From Metabacillus schmidteae (GTDB lineage: Bacteria > Bacillota > Bacilli > Bacillales > Bacillaceae), in NCBI RefSeq assembly GCF_903166545.1, contig NZ_CAESCH010000002.1:496001-560000 (forward strand): a stretch of DNA of 64,000 nt, written 5' to 3'. Below, piece after piece: positions 55,102 to 63,867 of the stretch. Position 1 is the first letter of the stretch. The number at the start of each line of letters is the position of its first letter. A program made the position numbers and the translations under genes. The notes below the pieces were generated by a model, which had not been told where the DNA came from, made no database searches, and saw only the letters and a list, made by a program, of their open reading frames with translations.

Positions 55102-55887
55102 ATGCCGTTACTTACATTAAATCAATTATCTAAGCAATATGGTCAAGATACTAAGGCATTATCAAATGTTAACTTCTCTGTTGATGAAGGAGAGTTTGTT
55201 TCCGTAATCGGTCCCTCTGGAGCCGGGAAATCAACGCTCCTTCGTTGTATCAATCGTATGGTTGATGCAAGCGATGGAGAAATCGTCTTTGATAATGTGG
55301 ATCTTTTACCATTGAGTAAATCGAAAATGAGGAAAGCTAGAACAAAAATGGGAATGATTTTTCAGCATTATAATCTTGTGAATCGTTTAAGTGTAATTGA
55401 AAATGTTCTACACGGCAGGCTTGGACATAAATCAGCCCTAACTGGAATGTTAGGAATTTATACGGAAGAAGAAAAAAGAGGTGCTGCTTCCATTCTTCAA
55501 ACGTTAGGATTATCGGAACAAATGTATAAAAGATGTGATCAGCTTAGTGGGGGACAAAAACAACGTGTAGGAATTGCACGAGCACTTGTTCAAAATCCCA
55601 AATTACTATTATGTGATGAGCCAATAGCCTCTCTTGATCCAAATTCATCCAAAATCATTATGGACCATTTAAGAAATATATCTACGTCTATGGGGATTAC
55701 GGTAATCGTAAACCTTCATCAGGTAGATGTGGCAATGAGGTATTCAGATAGAATCATTGGTGTGAAAAAGGGTGAGATAGTCTATGATGGTTCCCCTGAT
55801 TCATTAACAACAAGTCAAATTCATTCCATTTATGGATCAGAAGCTGGTGAACTTATTATGGATGTAGGTGGTCGCAATGCAATCTAA
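55102..55887 (+). CDS. phnC: phosphonate ABC transporter ATPase PhnC
   Basis: This 261-residue ATPase has Walker A GPSGAGKST near residues 37-45, the signature LSGGQKQRVGIARAL and Walker B LLLCDEPIASLDP. The PhnC-type order and the neighbouring phnD and phnE genes make the role clear. Its end overlaps the first phnE by 11 bp. Confidence 0.93.
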   Translation: MPLLTLNQLSKQYGQDTKALSNVNFSVDEGEFVSVIGPSGAGKSTLLRCINRMVDASDGEIVFDNVDLLPLSKSKMRKARTKMGMIFQHYNLVNRLSVIENVLHGRLGHKSALTGMLGIYTEEEKRGAASILQTLGLSEQMYKRCDQLSGGQKQRVGIARALVQNPKLLLCDEPIASLDPNSSKIIMDHLRNISTSMGITVIVNLHQVDVAMRYSDRIIGVKKGEIVYDGSPDSLTTSQIHSIYGSEAGELIMDVGGRNAI

Positions 55888-56662
55888 CTTTTTTATAAAA
55901 AAAAGATTACAATCTACCATTGTCATCGGTTTGTTACTTTTGGTGACATATGGGGCAATGTTCATCACTGAATTTAATATGATTGATGGAGTTCTATCCT
56001 TCCCTGAAGCAATTCAGTGGGGATTTGCTAATTTTTATCCGAATGCAGATTCATTAGGAAACCTTTCATCGATAACAAGTAAATTAATCGAAACAATATT
56101 AATATCAATAGCTTCTGCAACAATTGCAGCTATTTTTGCGATTTTTTTTGCCATTGCTGGTTCAAAAACAACGAAAGTTAATGGCTTTTTTGCTGTGTTA
56201 GCCAGAGGAATTGCTACACTTTTTCGTAATATTGATGTTGCTGCCTGGGCAATGATTTTATTGTTTTCCTTTGGTCAAAGCTCATTAACAGGATATTTTG
56301 CTTTGTTTTTCGTTTCATTTGGTTTTTTAACAAGAGCATTTATGGAAGCAATTGATGAAGTAGGAGCAGCAGCTGTTGAAGGATTACAAGCTACAGGTGC
56401 CAGATACTTTACAGTCATAATTCACTCTGTGATTCCATCAAGTACCCCTCAAATCATTAGCTGGATTTTGTTCATGATCGAAACAAATATTCGAAGTGCC
56501 ACTTTAGTAGGGATTTTAACAGGGACGGGGATAGGCTTTTCTTTTAACTTATATTATAAAAGCCTTGATTATAATTCAGCTAGTTTAGTAGTTCTGGCAA
56601 TTGTCGTTTCCATCTTACTTATTGAATATGTTTCAAACTATGTAAGAAGGGTGATTTTATAA
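55877..56662 (+). CDS. phnE: phosphonate ABC transporter permease PhnE (first copy)
   Basis: This 261-residue permease has about six membrane helices and the EAA-like loop VGAAAVEGLQATGARYF. ATG 55877 is five bases after GTAGGTGG. The stop and the next start share one base. Paired PhnE subunits, as here, are a known alternative to a PhnE homodimer. Confidence 0.92.
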   Translation: MQSNFFIKKRLQSTIVIGLLLLVTYGAMFITEFNMIDGVLSFPEAIQWGFANFYPNADSLGNLSSITSKLIETILISIASATIAAIFAIFFAIAGSKTTKVNGFFAVLARGIATLFRNIDVAAWAMILLFSFGQSSLTGYFALFFVSFGFLTRAFMEAIDEVGAAAVEGLQATGARYFTVIIHSVIPSSTPQIISWILFMIETNIRSATLVGILTGTGIGFSFNLYYKSLDYNSASLVVLAIVVSILLIEYVSNYVRRVIL

Positions 56663-57507
56663 TGAGTGTGGATAGTACACCTAAACCAACTTTAATAGGT
56701 GCTAAGTCTATTACTAGTCGACCTTGGACAAAAGCCAGATTTGTTACCTGGCTTACACTAATTTCACTATTGGTCGTAACTTTTTATAGCTTTCTAAATT
56801 TCGATTACAAGGAAATAAGCTTACTAGAAGGAATTGCGGCAACAGCTCAAAATGTGAAGGTGATGTTTACTGAAGCACATTTTAGCCATTTTACATTTGG
56901 AGAGGCATTATATCAGGTTTTGGTGACACTTGGCTTAGCGGCATTAACAACATTGTTTGGTGCGGTTATTGCCTTATTCCTAGCCTTGTTTGCTGCTCGT
57001 AATTTATCTTCTTCTCGAATATTCTCAAATGCAATTAAGGGAATTGTTGCCTTTATTCGGGCCGTTCCAACAGTCCTCTGGGTGTTGATTTTTGCCGTAG
57101 CAGCTGGACTTGGAAGTGTTGCAGCCGTTATAGGTATGACATTCCACACGGTGGGTTACTTAATCAAAGCATATTCTGAATCGTTTGAAGAAATCGATCA
57201 GGGTGTCCTTGAAGCGTTACGTGGAAGTGGTGCCGGATGGTGGCAAATCATTTTTCAAGCGGTACTTCCTTCATCTATTACGTACTTAGTTTCATGGACT
57301 TTTTTACGGTTTGAAATCAACTTTGGTGTAGCCGTCGCCATGGGGGCTGCCGCAGGAGCAGGCGGAATTGGCTTTGACATGTTCATGGCCAGCGGTTTTT
57401 ATTTTGACCTTCGTGAGGTTGGGACCATTACTTACTTTATTTTATTCTTTGCGATTTTATTAGAAATCGTTGCAACGAGAATAAAAACTCATTTGAATAT
57501 TAAGTAA
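56662..57507 (+). CDS. phnE: phosphonate ABC transporter permease PhnE (second copy)
   Basis: This 281-residue permease has a longer N-terminal tail than the first copy and the loop IDQGVLEALRGSGAGWW. It completes the importer. A terminator follows four bases after its stop, and then a group II intron. Confidence 0.92.
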   Translation: MSVDSTPKPTLIGAKSITSRPWTKARFVTWLTLISLLVVTFYSFLNFDYKEISLLEGIAATAQNVKVMFTEAHFSHFTFGEALYQVLVTLGLAALTTLFGAVIALFLALFAARNLSSSRIFSNAIKGIVAFIRAVPTVLWVLIFAVAAGLGSVAAVIGMTFHTVGYLIKAYSESFEEIDQGVLEALRGSGAGWWQIIFQAVLPSSITYLVSWTFLRFEINFGVAVAMGAAAGAGGIGFDMFMASGFYFDLREVGTITYFILFFAILLEIVATRIKTHLNIK

Positions 57508-57510
57508 AAC

Positions 57511-57539
57511 AAGTGCTGGTAAATATCAGCGCTTTTTTT
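57511..57539 (+). terminator. terminator of the phnF-D-C-E-E unit and intron target
   Basis: AGTGCTG pairs with CAGCGCT (57527-57533, one G-T pair) followed by seven T residues. The intron starts two to three bases after the T-tract, the placement expected for class C group II introns. Confidence 0.88.
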
Positions 57540-57541
57540 GT

Positions 57542-59710
57542 GTGCGACGGGCAGTCGTACCTTGTGCAGATATCTGCACTGAATGAGCTGTTAAAGGTTG
57601 GAGTAAGTTATTTCGATAACAACTGCTCCCGAATCCTGGAAGACTCATTTTCTCGAAGGTGAAAGTCCTTCCACTAGGGTGCTGATACAACTAGTGAAGA
57701 CTAATCTATGGCATGGTCGTGAGGCTTTGTCTGATGGAGATGCGGTAAATCGAGAGAACCGCAGTCGGATGTGCAGACCCAAATGCAATAAGTGTGAAGC
57801 ACGGCGGCAGGATAAGTTGGCGACCATCCGCAAATAATGGGAAGTCTACAATAATTGTAATGGCAGGTCAGAGAAATCAGCCGATCTGTCGTAGCTTATT
57901 CGGTGATGGTGCTGGGTATGTACAGAAGGAAAGTACGATAACCCCGTGAGATCTCTATCTCACCATAAGGGCAAGGCTTTATAAGGATAATCCGAAATGA
58001 GCCTTGTGGATAGAGAAGTCAGACGTTCTCATAGTACGGAAGTAGGTGATTGACTAAACAATCATCGAACGGAAGGGGAATGACCTTGTGGCTCTACACA
58101 ACTAAAAGTGTGTAATGTCAACAGTAAACGATACTTCGGTATAAACGAACTGAAAGTACACATTGAAAGGTGTCGAATAAGAATGAATCAGACTTTGAAA
58201 TTAAAATGGCATAGTGTCTATGGGCAAATTCTCTTTGATCGAAAGATCAAAACAGCTTGGGAGAATGTAAAAGTGAATAAGGGTGCAGGAGGAATAGATG
58301 AAGAAACGCTTGAAAGTTATGAGAAGAATCTAGAGGAGAACCTTGAAAATCTACTCATGAAACTAAGAGCGAAAGATTACGTACCCTCACCAGTGCGACG
58401 TGTTTATATTCCAAAAAAGAATGGGAAGAAACGCCCACTAGGTATCCCAACCATTGAAGATCGTATTGTTCAACAAGCATTACGTAATGTACTAGAACCT
58501 AAGTTTGAAAAGGACATTTTCCATAAATGGTCTTGTGGCTATCGTCCCAATGTGGGGGCGAAGCGTGTACTACAATTGATTATGTGGAATATCGAAAATG
58601 GCTACAACTATATTTATGATTGTGACATTAAAGGATTCTTTGACAATATTCCCCACAAGAAGCTATTGAAAGTGTTAAACAAGTACATTGCGGATGGAAC
58701 CGTCCTTGATATGATTTGGAAATGGCTAAAAGCAGGATATATGGAAGAAGGTAAATACCATCAGGTAGATTCTGGAACACCGCAAGGTGGAGTGATCTCG
58801 CCTTTACTCGCCAATATCTATTTAAATGAATTGGATTGGACTCTTGACCAACATGGGATAAAGTTCGTCCGCTACGCGGACGATTTCTTACTCTTTGCCA
58901 AGAGCAAGGAGGAAATAAAGAAGGCTGAAGAAGTTACAAAGGAAGTATTAAAAGAACTTGGGTTAGAAATCTCTGTGGAGAAGACTAAAATCGTTGATTT
59001 TAATAATGATGACTTTGACTTCCTGGGCTTTACTTTTGAGCATTGGAGAAAACGGAAGAAAGATGGGAAACCGTATTACATTACGAAACCTAAAGAGGAA
59101 ACATGGAGTGACTTTCGCATTAAAATTAAACAACGAACAAGAAAGACTTTAACCTTAAGTAAAGAAAAGTGGCTTGAGAGAGTGAACTCTGTGATTCGAG
59201 GGAAAGTTAATTTCTATTTAACGATTTGGAAAGCAGTAGAAGAATTCAAAGAACATGGGCATAAACTAAACTGTTATTTCAATGTTTTTAAGAATGAACT
59301 ACTCGCAATGGATTCTTACGTTCGAAGAAGGTTGAGAGTGGCCATGATTCATGACCACCCAAGCCAACGCAAGGGGTATGCCATGAATACGAAGTGGAAC
59401 ATAGAATATTTCACTAAGATTGGACTAGTACCTGCGTTTCAGTTGTATTATGGAAAGCAATTTGGTCATACATTGGATGACTACATTCAATACATGAAAG
59501 AAAAGCAAAAGAAGAAACAACAAAAGCAAATTCAAAGAGCAAAGGAACGCGGGGAGGAATATTACACTCCTGAACGCGTTCGTAAAATGAACTATGCCAA
59601 GCGACTAGCAACATACTGATTAATTCAAACACATTGGTAAGCCGTATGTCTTAATAGGACACGTACGGTTTGATGAGGGGGTAGCCTTGAAAGAGGTTAC
59701 CCTACTCTAT
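57542..59710 (+). mobile_element. group II intron (retroelement), class C-like insertion
   Basis: The 5' end GTGCGAC fits the GUGYG boundary. The domain I segment GGTGAAAGTCC is seen near 57658. Domain V is near 59639-59672 with the AGC triad (59640-59642), stem CCGTATGTC/GACACGTACGG and a TTAATA-type loop. Domain VI follows, GAGGGGGTAGCC paired with GGTTACCCTACTC, and the boundary is CTAT. Domain IV holds the reverse transcriptase gene. The element is 2169 bp, appears intact, and lies between phnE and phnG without breaking a gene. Confidence 0.88.
58183..59619 (+). CDS. ltrA: group II intron reverse transcriptase/maturase
   Basis: This 478-residue protein has the reverse transcriptase fingers-palm blocks PVRRVYIPKKNGKKRPLGIPTIEDRI (cut here to its core), SGTPQGGVISPLLANIYL and the catalytic FVRYADDFLLF. 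These are followed by FLGFTF and a maturase X-like region containing a YVRRRLR segment. No HNH endonuclease domain is seen at the lysine-rich C-terminus. ATG 58183 is chosen; a GTG 75 bp upstream is in frame. It should splice and mobilise the intron. Confidence 0.88.
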   Translation: MNQTLKLKWHSVYGQILFDRKIKTAWENVKVNKGAGGIDEETLESYEKNLEENLENLLMKLRAKDYVPSPVRRVYIPKKNGKKRPLGIPTIEDRIVQQALRNVLEPKFEKDIFHKWSCGYRPNVGAKRVLQLIMWNIENGYNYIYDCDIKGFFDNIPHKKLLKVLNKYIADGTVLDMIWKWLKAGYMEEGKYHQVDSGTPQGGVISPLLANIYLNELDWTLDQHGIKFVRYADDFLLFAKSKEEIKKAEEVTKEVLKELGLEISVEKTKIVDFNNDDFDFLGFTFEHWRKRKKDGKPYYITKPKEETWSDFRIKIKQRTRKTLTLSKEKWLERVNSVIRGKVNFYLTIWKAVEEFKEHGHKLNCYFNVFKNELLAMDSYVRRRLRVAMIHDHPSQRKGYAMNTKWNIEYFTKIGLVPAFQLYYGKQFGHTLDDYIQYMKEKQKKKQQKQIQRAKERGEEYYTPERVRKMNYAKRLATY

Positions 59711-59836
59711 TTATAAAAAACTTAAACCCCTTAGCTGCTGGATTTGAACTTTTAAGTGAAAGTAAATTTGAGGTAAGAAATACTACTATTTATATGTCTC
59801 CTAGACCATTCTACCACTTCGCTATTATTCTTTATC
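59711..59836. other. spacer between intron and phnG control region
   Basis: This AT-rich stretch carries no gene. It would directly follow the terminator T-tract if the intron were removed. Confidence 0.5.
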
Positions 59837-59907
59837 TTTACATTAATTAATAATACTTTTACATTTGCTTAACCATCGCAACTTGGTAACAAGTTAGATT
59901 AAATATA
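59837..59907 (+). promoter_or_regulatory. PhoP-like phased hexamers and palindrome upstream of phnG
   Basis: TTTACA (59837), TTAATA (59847), TTTACA (59858) and TTAACC (59869) run at close to 11-bp steps. A perfect palindrome AACTTG-GTAA-CAAGTT follows (59880-59895). The arrangement mirrors 53010-53090 in sequence and in distance to the gene start. Confidence 0.7.
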
Positions 59908-59933
59908 ACAACAAATTGATTGGAGGGATGGAA

Positions 59934-60371
59934 GTGAAAAAAGCTAGATTATCAAAAATTCTAGTAGAAGGTAATAAAGAGCTTGTCGCTAAACTTGCAA
60001 CGCAAATAGAACAATTTTCCTCAATTAAAATAGAACGCTCACCCCAAACTGGTCTTGTCATGATGAAAACACGTGATTCAGTTTCAAAACAGCCATTTTA
60101 TATGGGAGAGGTGTTAATCACAGAATGTGTTGTTGAGGTGAACGGCACTGTTGGTATAGGTGTTTTAATGGGAGAAAATCCAGAAAAGGCATATCAAATG
60201 GCTATAATTGATGCAGCCTTTAATGGGAATCTACCTCTATTAAAGGAATGGACTGTGTTACTAGAAGAAGAGGAAAGAAAGATCATTGGGAGACAAAAAG
60301 AAGAAGTAGCATTAGTATCTAGTTCAAAAGTGAATTTCGACACAATGGAGGATTACAATGACAAAGGTTGA
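59934..60371 (+). CDS. phnG: C-P lyase core subunit PhnG
   Basis: This 145-residue protein carries PhnG hallmarks including TGLVMMKTRDSVSKQPFYMGEVLITEC and GDNPEKA-like GENPEKAYQMAIIDAAF. PhnG is part of the PhnGHIJ core complex that transfers ribose-triphosphate to phosphonate. GTG 59934 is placed six bases after GGAGGG; ATG 59928 abuts that site. Overlaps phnH by 14 bp. Confidence 0.92.
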   Translation: MKKARLSKILVEGNKELVAKLATQIEQFSSIKIERSPQTGLVMMKTRDSVSKQPFYMGEVLITECVVEVNGTVGIGVLMGENPEKAYQMAIIDAAFNGNLPLLKEWTVLLEEEERKIIGRQKEEVALVSSSKVNFDTMEDYNDKG

Positions 60372-60984
60372 GGAAAAATCATTTGATATTGTGCACCATA
60401 CACAATCAATATATCGACATGTTTTAGATAGTATGGCGAGGCCTGGAAAAGTCAATAGTTTAGAGAATGCCTTAGTAAGCATAGAGGATATTCCCGGATT
60501 ATCTAAACCTTTACTCGGATTAGCATATACGCTCATTGATCGTGAGGTTAACTTTCGTGTAATCGCCAACCAACATTCTTCTGTTGAAAAACATATTGTA
60601 AGAAAGACCTTCGGGGTACTTACACATAAAAACAGCGCTGATTATTTGTTAATTGAAAAGCCTCTTACCCCGGTAGAAATAATGAATGTAATAGAGGAAT
60701 GCAAAATCGGAACGTTAGAAGATCCACATGCAAGTACAACAATCTTGATGACTGTAGATTCAATATCATCAGATGAAGAAGAAGGACAACACCTTACTCT
60801 TAAGGGACCTGGTATTCAAACAGAAAGAAGTATCTACGTTAGAGGTCTTTCGCTAGAATGGTTACTTTATAGAAAAAAGCTGAACCGTGAGTTTCCGCTT
60901 GGCATCGATATGATCTTAGTAAGCAGGGATGGACATGTTGTTTCATTTCCTAGAACGACAATTATAGAAAGTGAGGGTATGTAA
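60358..60984 (+). CDS. phnH: C-P lyase core subunit PhnH
   Basis: This 208-residue protein matches PhnH, with the early VHHTQSIYRHVLDSMARPGKV segment and the C-terminal FPLGIDMILVSRDGHVVSFPRTT. It is a structural member of the C-P lyase core. Its stop is immediately followed by the phnI start. Confidence 0.93.
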   Translation: MTKVEEKSFDIVHHTQSIYRHVLDSMARPGKVNSLENALVSIEDIPGLSKPLLGLAYTLIDREVNFRVIANQHSSVEKHIVRKTFGVLTHKNSADYLLIEKPLTPVEIMNVIEECKIGTLEDPHASTTILMTVDSISSDEEEGQHLTLKGPGIQTERSIYVRGLSLEWLLYRKKLNREFPLGIDMILVSRDGHVVSFPRTTIIESEGM

Positions 60985-62109
60985 ATGGGTTATGTGGCAG
61001 TTACTGGTGGCAAAAAAGCAATTGAACATGCTAGTGAGCTAGTAAACTATTATCGCTTAAAGGAAACGGAGCTGCTATTAAGTCCTCAGCAAATAGAGAG
61101 CCAAATGCGGATTTTAATAGATAGAGTGATGGGAGAGGGCGGGCTCTATGCACCGGAATATGCAGCATTGGCCTTAAAACAAGCAGAAGGAGATCCGGCA
61201 GAGGCAGCCTTTTTACTAAGAGCTTACCGATCTACTTTACCCCGAAACTACTATTCTAAGACAGTGGAGCCTGGTCAAATGCGAGTCATTCGAAGAATTT
61301 CTTCATCGTTTAAAGATATACCAGGTGGACAGCTTCTCGGTCCTACATATGATTATACACACCGATTATTAAATTTTAATTTACGGCATGAAAATAAGAT
61401 CCAAATAGAGTCTTTCTTACAATCAATCAATCTTAATAAGGAACAATTAGACTCCGTTTCTTCGATTTCAAAGGTAGCAGATTTATTAAGAGACCAAGGC
61501 CTATTAGCAAATCGCGAATCAAGTGAAGAGGAACCATTTGATATTACTAGAGAAAAACTTACATTCCCGGCTCCACGTTCTGCACGTCTTCAATCATTAG
61601 CTAGGGGCGAAACAGGAGCAATGACCGCTATGGCATACTCAAGTATGCGAGGCTATGGTGCAGTTCATCCAACGATCGGTGAATTACGCGTAGGTTACAG
61701 TGAAGTGTATATCGATTATCCATTTGGTGATGGAGAAGACTCTCTATACATTGGCGAAGTGATGTTAACAGAAGTAGAGACAATCAATTCTTTTACCCAA
61801 AACGATCAAGGTGATGTTGAATTTATGCTTGGTTATGGGTTGACTTTTGGACAAAACGAAGTGAAAGCTATTGCGATGGCCATCTTGGAGCGAAGCTTAG
61901 CTACAGTAGGTTCGTCACCAACACAGGATGAAGAATTTGTCCTGCTTCATATTGATAGTGTGGAATCAAACGGATTTGTTTCTCATTTAAAGCTACCACA
62001 TTATATTACCTTTCAATCTATGCTTGATCGCATTCGTCAGGCTAAAAAGTCAGAGACGTTAGATAAAAAGCATCAATCGCAAAGGGAAGCAACATTTAGT
62101 CATTCCTAA
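60985..62109 (+). CDS. phnI: C-P lyase core subunit PhnI
   Basis: This 374-residue protein opens GYVAVTGGKKAIEHA, the PhnI start, and contains GEGGLYAPEYAALALKQAEGDPAEAAFLLRAYRST and FPAPRSARLQSLARGETGAM. PhnI carries the nucleosidase activity that, with PhnG, PhnH and PhnL, forms 5-triphosphoribosyl phosphonate. It follows phnH with no gap. Confidence 0.95.
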   Translation: MGYVAVTGGKKAIEHASELVNYYRLKETELLLSPQQIESQMRILIDRVMGEGGLYAPEYAALALKQAEGDPAEAAFLLRAYRSTLPRNYYSKTVEPGQMRVIRRISSSFKDIPGGQLLGPTYDYTHRLLNFNLRHENKIQIESFLQSINLNKEQLDSVSSISKVADLLRDQGLLANRESSEEEPFDITREKLTFPAPRSARLQSLARGETGAMTAMAYSSMRGYGAVHPTIGELRVGYSEVYIDYPFGDGEDSLYIGEVMLTEVETINSFTQNDQGDVEFMLGYGLTFGQNEVKAIAMAILERSLATVGSSPTQDEEFVLLHIDSVESNGFVSHLKLPHYITFQSMLDRIRQAKKSETLDKKHQSQREATFSHS

Positions 62110-62129
62110 CAAAGAGGGGAGTTATCAAT

Positions 62130-62987
62130 ATGGAGCAGCAGCTCATTCAAGCATATAATTATGCATTTTTAGATGAAGGTTCCAAAAGAGAAATTCGACG
62201 TGCAACATTAAAAGCAATTGCGATCCCGGGTTATCAAGTTCCATTTGCATCAAGAGAATTGCCGATTGGCAGGGGCTGGGGGACAGGTGGATTGCAGCTT
62301 ACCTTGTCCTTGATTGGTGAAGATGATTGTGTGAAAGTAATTGATCAAGGTCATGACGATAGTGTAAATGCCGTTAGTATTAAACGATTAGTGGAAAATT
62401 GCTCAAATGTCCCGACAACGAATAATTCAGAGGAAGCAACAATTATTCAAACAAGACACAGAGTTCCGGAAATCCCGTTGCGTGAAGATCAAATCTTAGT
62501 TCTGCAAGTCCCGATGCCAGAGCCTTTAAGAAGAGTTGAAGCACGAGAGAAAGAAACAAAGAGATTACATGCAGAAATGGATTATAGCAGCATGTGGCTG
62601 CGATTGTATGAAGATATTATTCGCTGGGGGAAAATCACAATCGGTGCGGATTATCCAAGCCTTGTGAATAAACGCTATATTTTTAATCCGAGTCCAATTC
62701 CCAGGTATGACTTATTAAAGCTGCATCAAGCAGAGGGTCTTTATCTCTTTGGAGCGGGACGTGAGAAAAAAATCTATGCAATTCCTCCTTATACAGACGT
62801 AGAACCATTAGAGTTTGATGATTATCCATTTGAGGTTGAATCCTTTGAAGACCTGGAATGCCACATCTGTGGAAGTAAGCATACGTACTTAGATGAAATC
62901 TATAGCAGTAAAACAGGTGAAAAAATCTATCAGTGTTCAGATACAGGATATTGTTCAACCCAAAGTCAGGAAAGGGGGCAGAAGTAG
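62130..62987 (+). CDS. phnJ: radical-SAM C-P lyase PhnJ
   Basis: This 285-residue enzyme cleaves the carbon-phosphorus bond. The essential cysteines are complete: Cys244, Cys247 and Cys269 (CX2CX21C) for the 4Fe-4S cluster and Cys275 for the thiyl radical. The segment YNYAFLDEGSKREIRRATLKA at the N-terminus is typical. A GGGGAG site precedes the ATG. All motifs suggest an active enzyme. Confidence 0.96.
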   Translation: MEQQLIQAYNYAFLDEGSKREIRRATLKAIAIPGYQVPFASRELPIGRGWGTGGLQLTLSLIGEDDCVKVIDQGHDDSVNAVSIKRLVENCSNVPTTNNSEEATIIQTRHRVPEIPLREDQILVLQVPMPEPLRRVEAREKETKRLHAEMDYSSMWLRLYEDIIRWGKITIGADYPSLVNKRYIFNPSPIPRYDLLKLHQAEGLYLFGAGREKKIYAIPPYTDVEPLEFDDYPFEVESFEDLECHICGSKHTYLDEIYSSKTGEKIYQCSDTGYCSTQSQERGQK

Positions 62988-62989
62988 TT

Positions 62990-63832
62990 ATGATACCAAC
63001 CGAAACACCTTTGTTGAAAGTACGGAACTTAAATAAACGATTTGGTGATGGATGTGCTCACTGTCATAAGCAGGAAGGTGAAGTGGTGGGCCAGCATTGT
63101 CCACATTGCGGGAGTGTCTGGGCCTGTCAAAATATTAGCTTTGATCTCTATGAAGGAGAAATCCTTGGAATCGTTGGTGAAAGCGGCTCAGGAAAAAGCT
63201 CACTTGTGAAGAGCTTATATTTTGATGAAGGTATTACCTCTGGTTCAGCAACGATTTCTTCCTACCAGGAAGGACAAGAGAATATTTTTACGGTGTCAGC
63301 TCAACAAAAACGGTACATACGCAACTATTTAATGGGAATGGTCTATCAAAATCCATGGCTCGGATTAAAAATGTCGTTTTCAAGCGGAGGGAATATTGCT
63401 GAAAAATTGATTGCCTCTGGTACCTATCATGTAGGTGATATAAGACAACGTGCATCAGAGCTGTTGGAGCATGTGGAGATTCCAACAAATCGAATGGATG
63501 AGCTCCCGAAAAATTTCAGTGGAGGAATGCAGCAGAGAGTTCAAATTTCAAAGGCATTAGCAAATAATCCGCCAATTTTGCTTCTTGATGAGGTGACAAC
63601 AGGGTTAGACTTATCTGTTCAAGCAAAAGTTCTGGATCTTATTAGGAAAATTCAACGTGAGCTTCATGTGGCAATGATTGTCGTTTCACATGATTTAGGT
63701 GTCATTCGTATGCTTGCTGACCGAACAATGGTAATGAAAAGCGGAAGAGTTGTTGAACATGGTTTAACAGATCAGATTTTAGAAGATCCACAGCATCCAT
63801 ATTCTCAACTTTTAGTTCATTCACTTTTATAA
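62990..63832 (+). CDS. phnK: C-P lyase accessory ATPase PhnK with cysteine-rich insertion
   Basis: This 280-residue ABC-type protein has Walker A GESGSGKSS near 63-71, the signature FSGGMQQRVQISKAL and Walker B ILLLDEVTTGLDLS. It is longer than the E. coli protein because of an insertion near residues 20-48 with CAHC, CPHC and one further cysteine, a probable zinc ribbon. PhnK binds the PhnGHIJ core. ATG 62990 lies three bases after the phnJ stop; a longer upstream frame is spurious. Confidence 0.93.
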   Translation: MIPTETPLLKVRNLNKRFGDGCAHCHKQEGEVVGQHCPHCGSVWACQNISFDLYEGEILGIVGESGSGKSSLVKSLYFDEGITSGSATISSYQEGQENIFTVSAQQKRYIRNYLMGMVYQNPWLGLKMSFSSGGNIAEKLIASGTYHVGDIRQRASELLEHVEIPTNRMDELPKNFSGGMQQRVQISKALANNPPILLLDEVTTGLDLSVQAKVLDLIRKIQRELHVAMIVVSHDLGVIRMLADRTMVMKSGRVVEHGLTDQILEDPQHPYSQLLVHSLL

Positions 63833-63867
63833 AAATAGAATTCAATAGATTGAAAGGAAGGAAGATC

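Noticed and set aside
57645..57833. Minus-strand frame inside the intron RNA domain
   Set aside because: It lies in structured ribozyme sequence and has no ribosome binding site.
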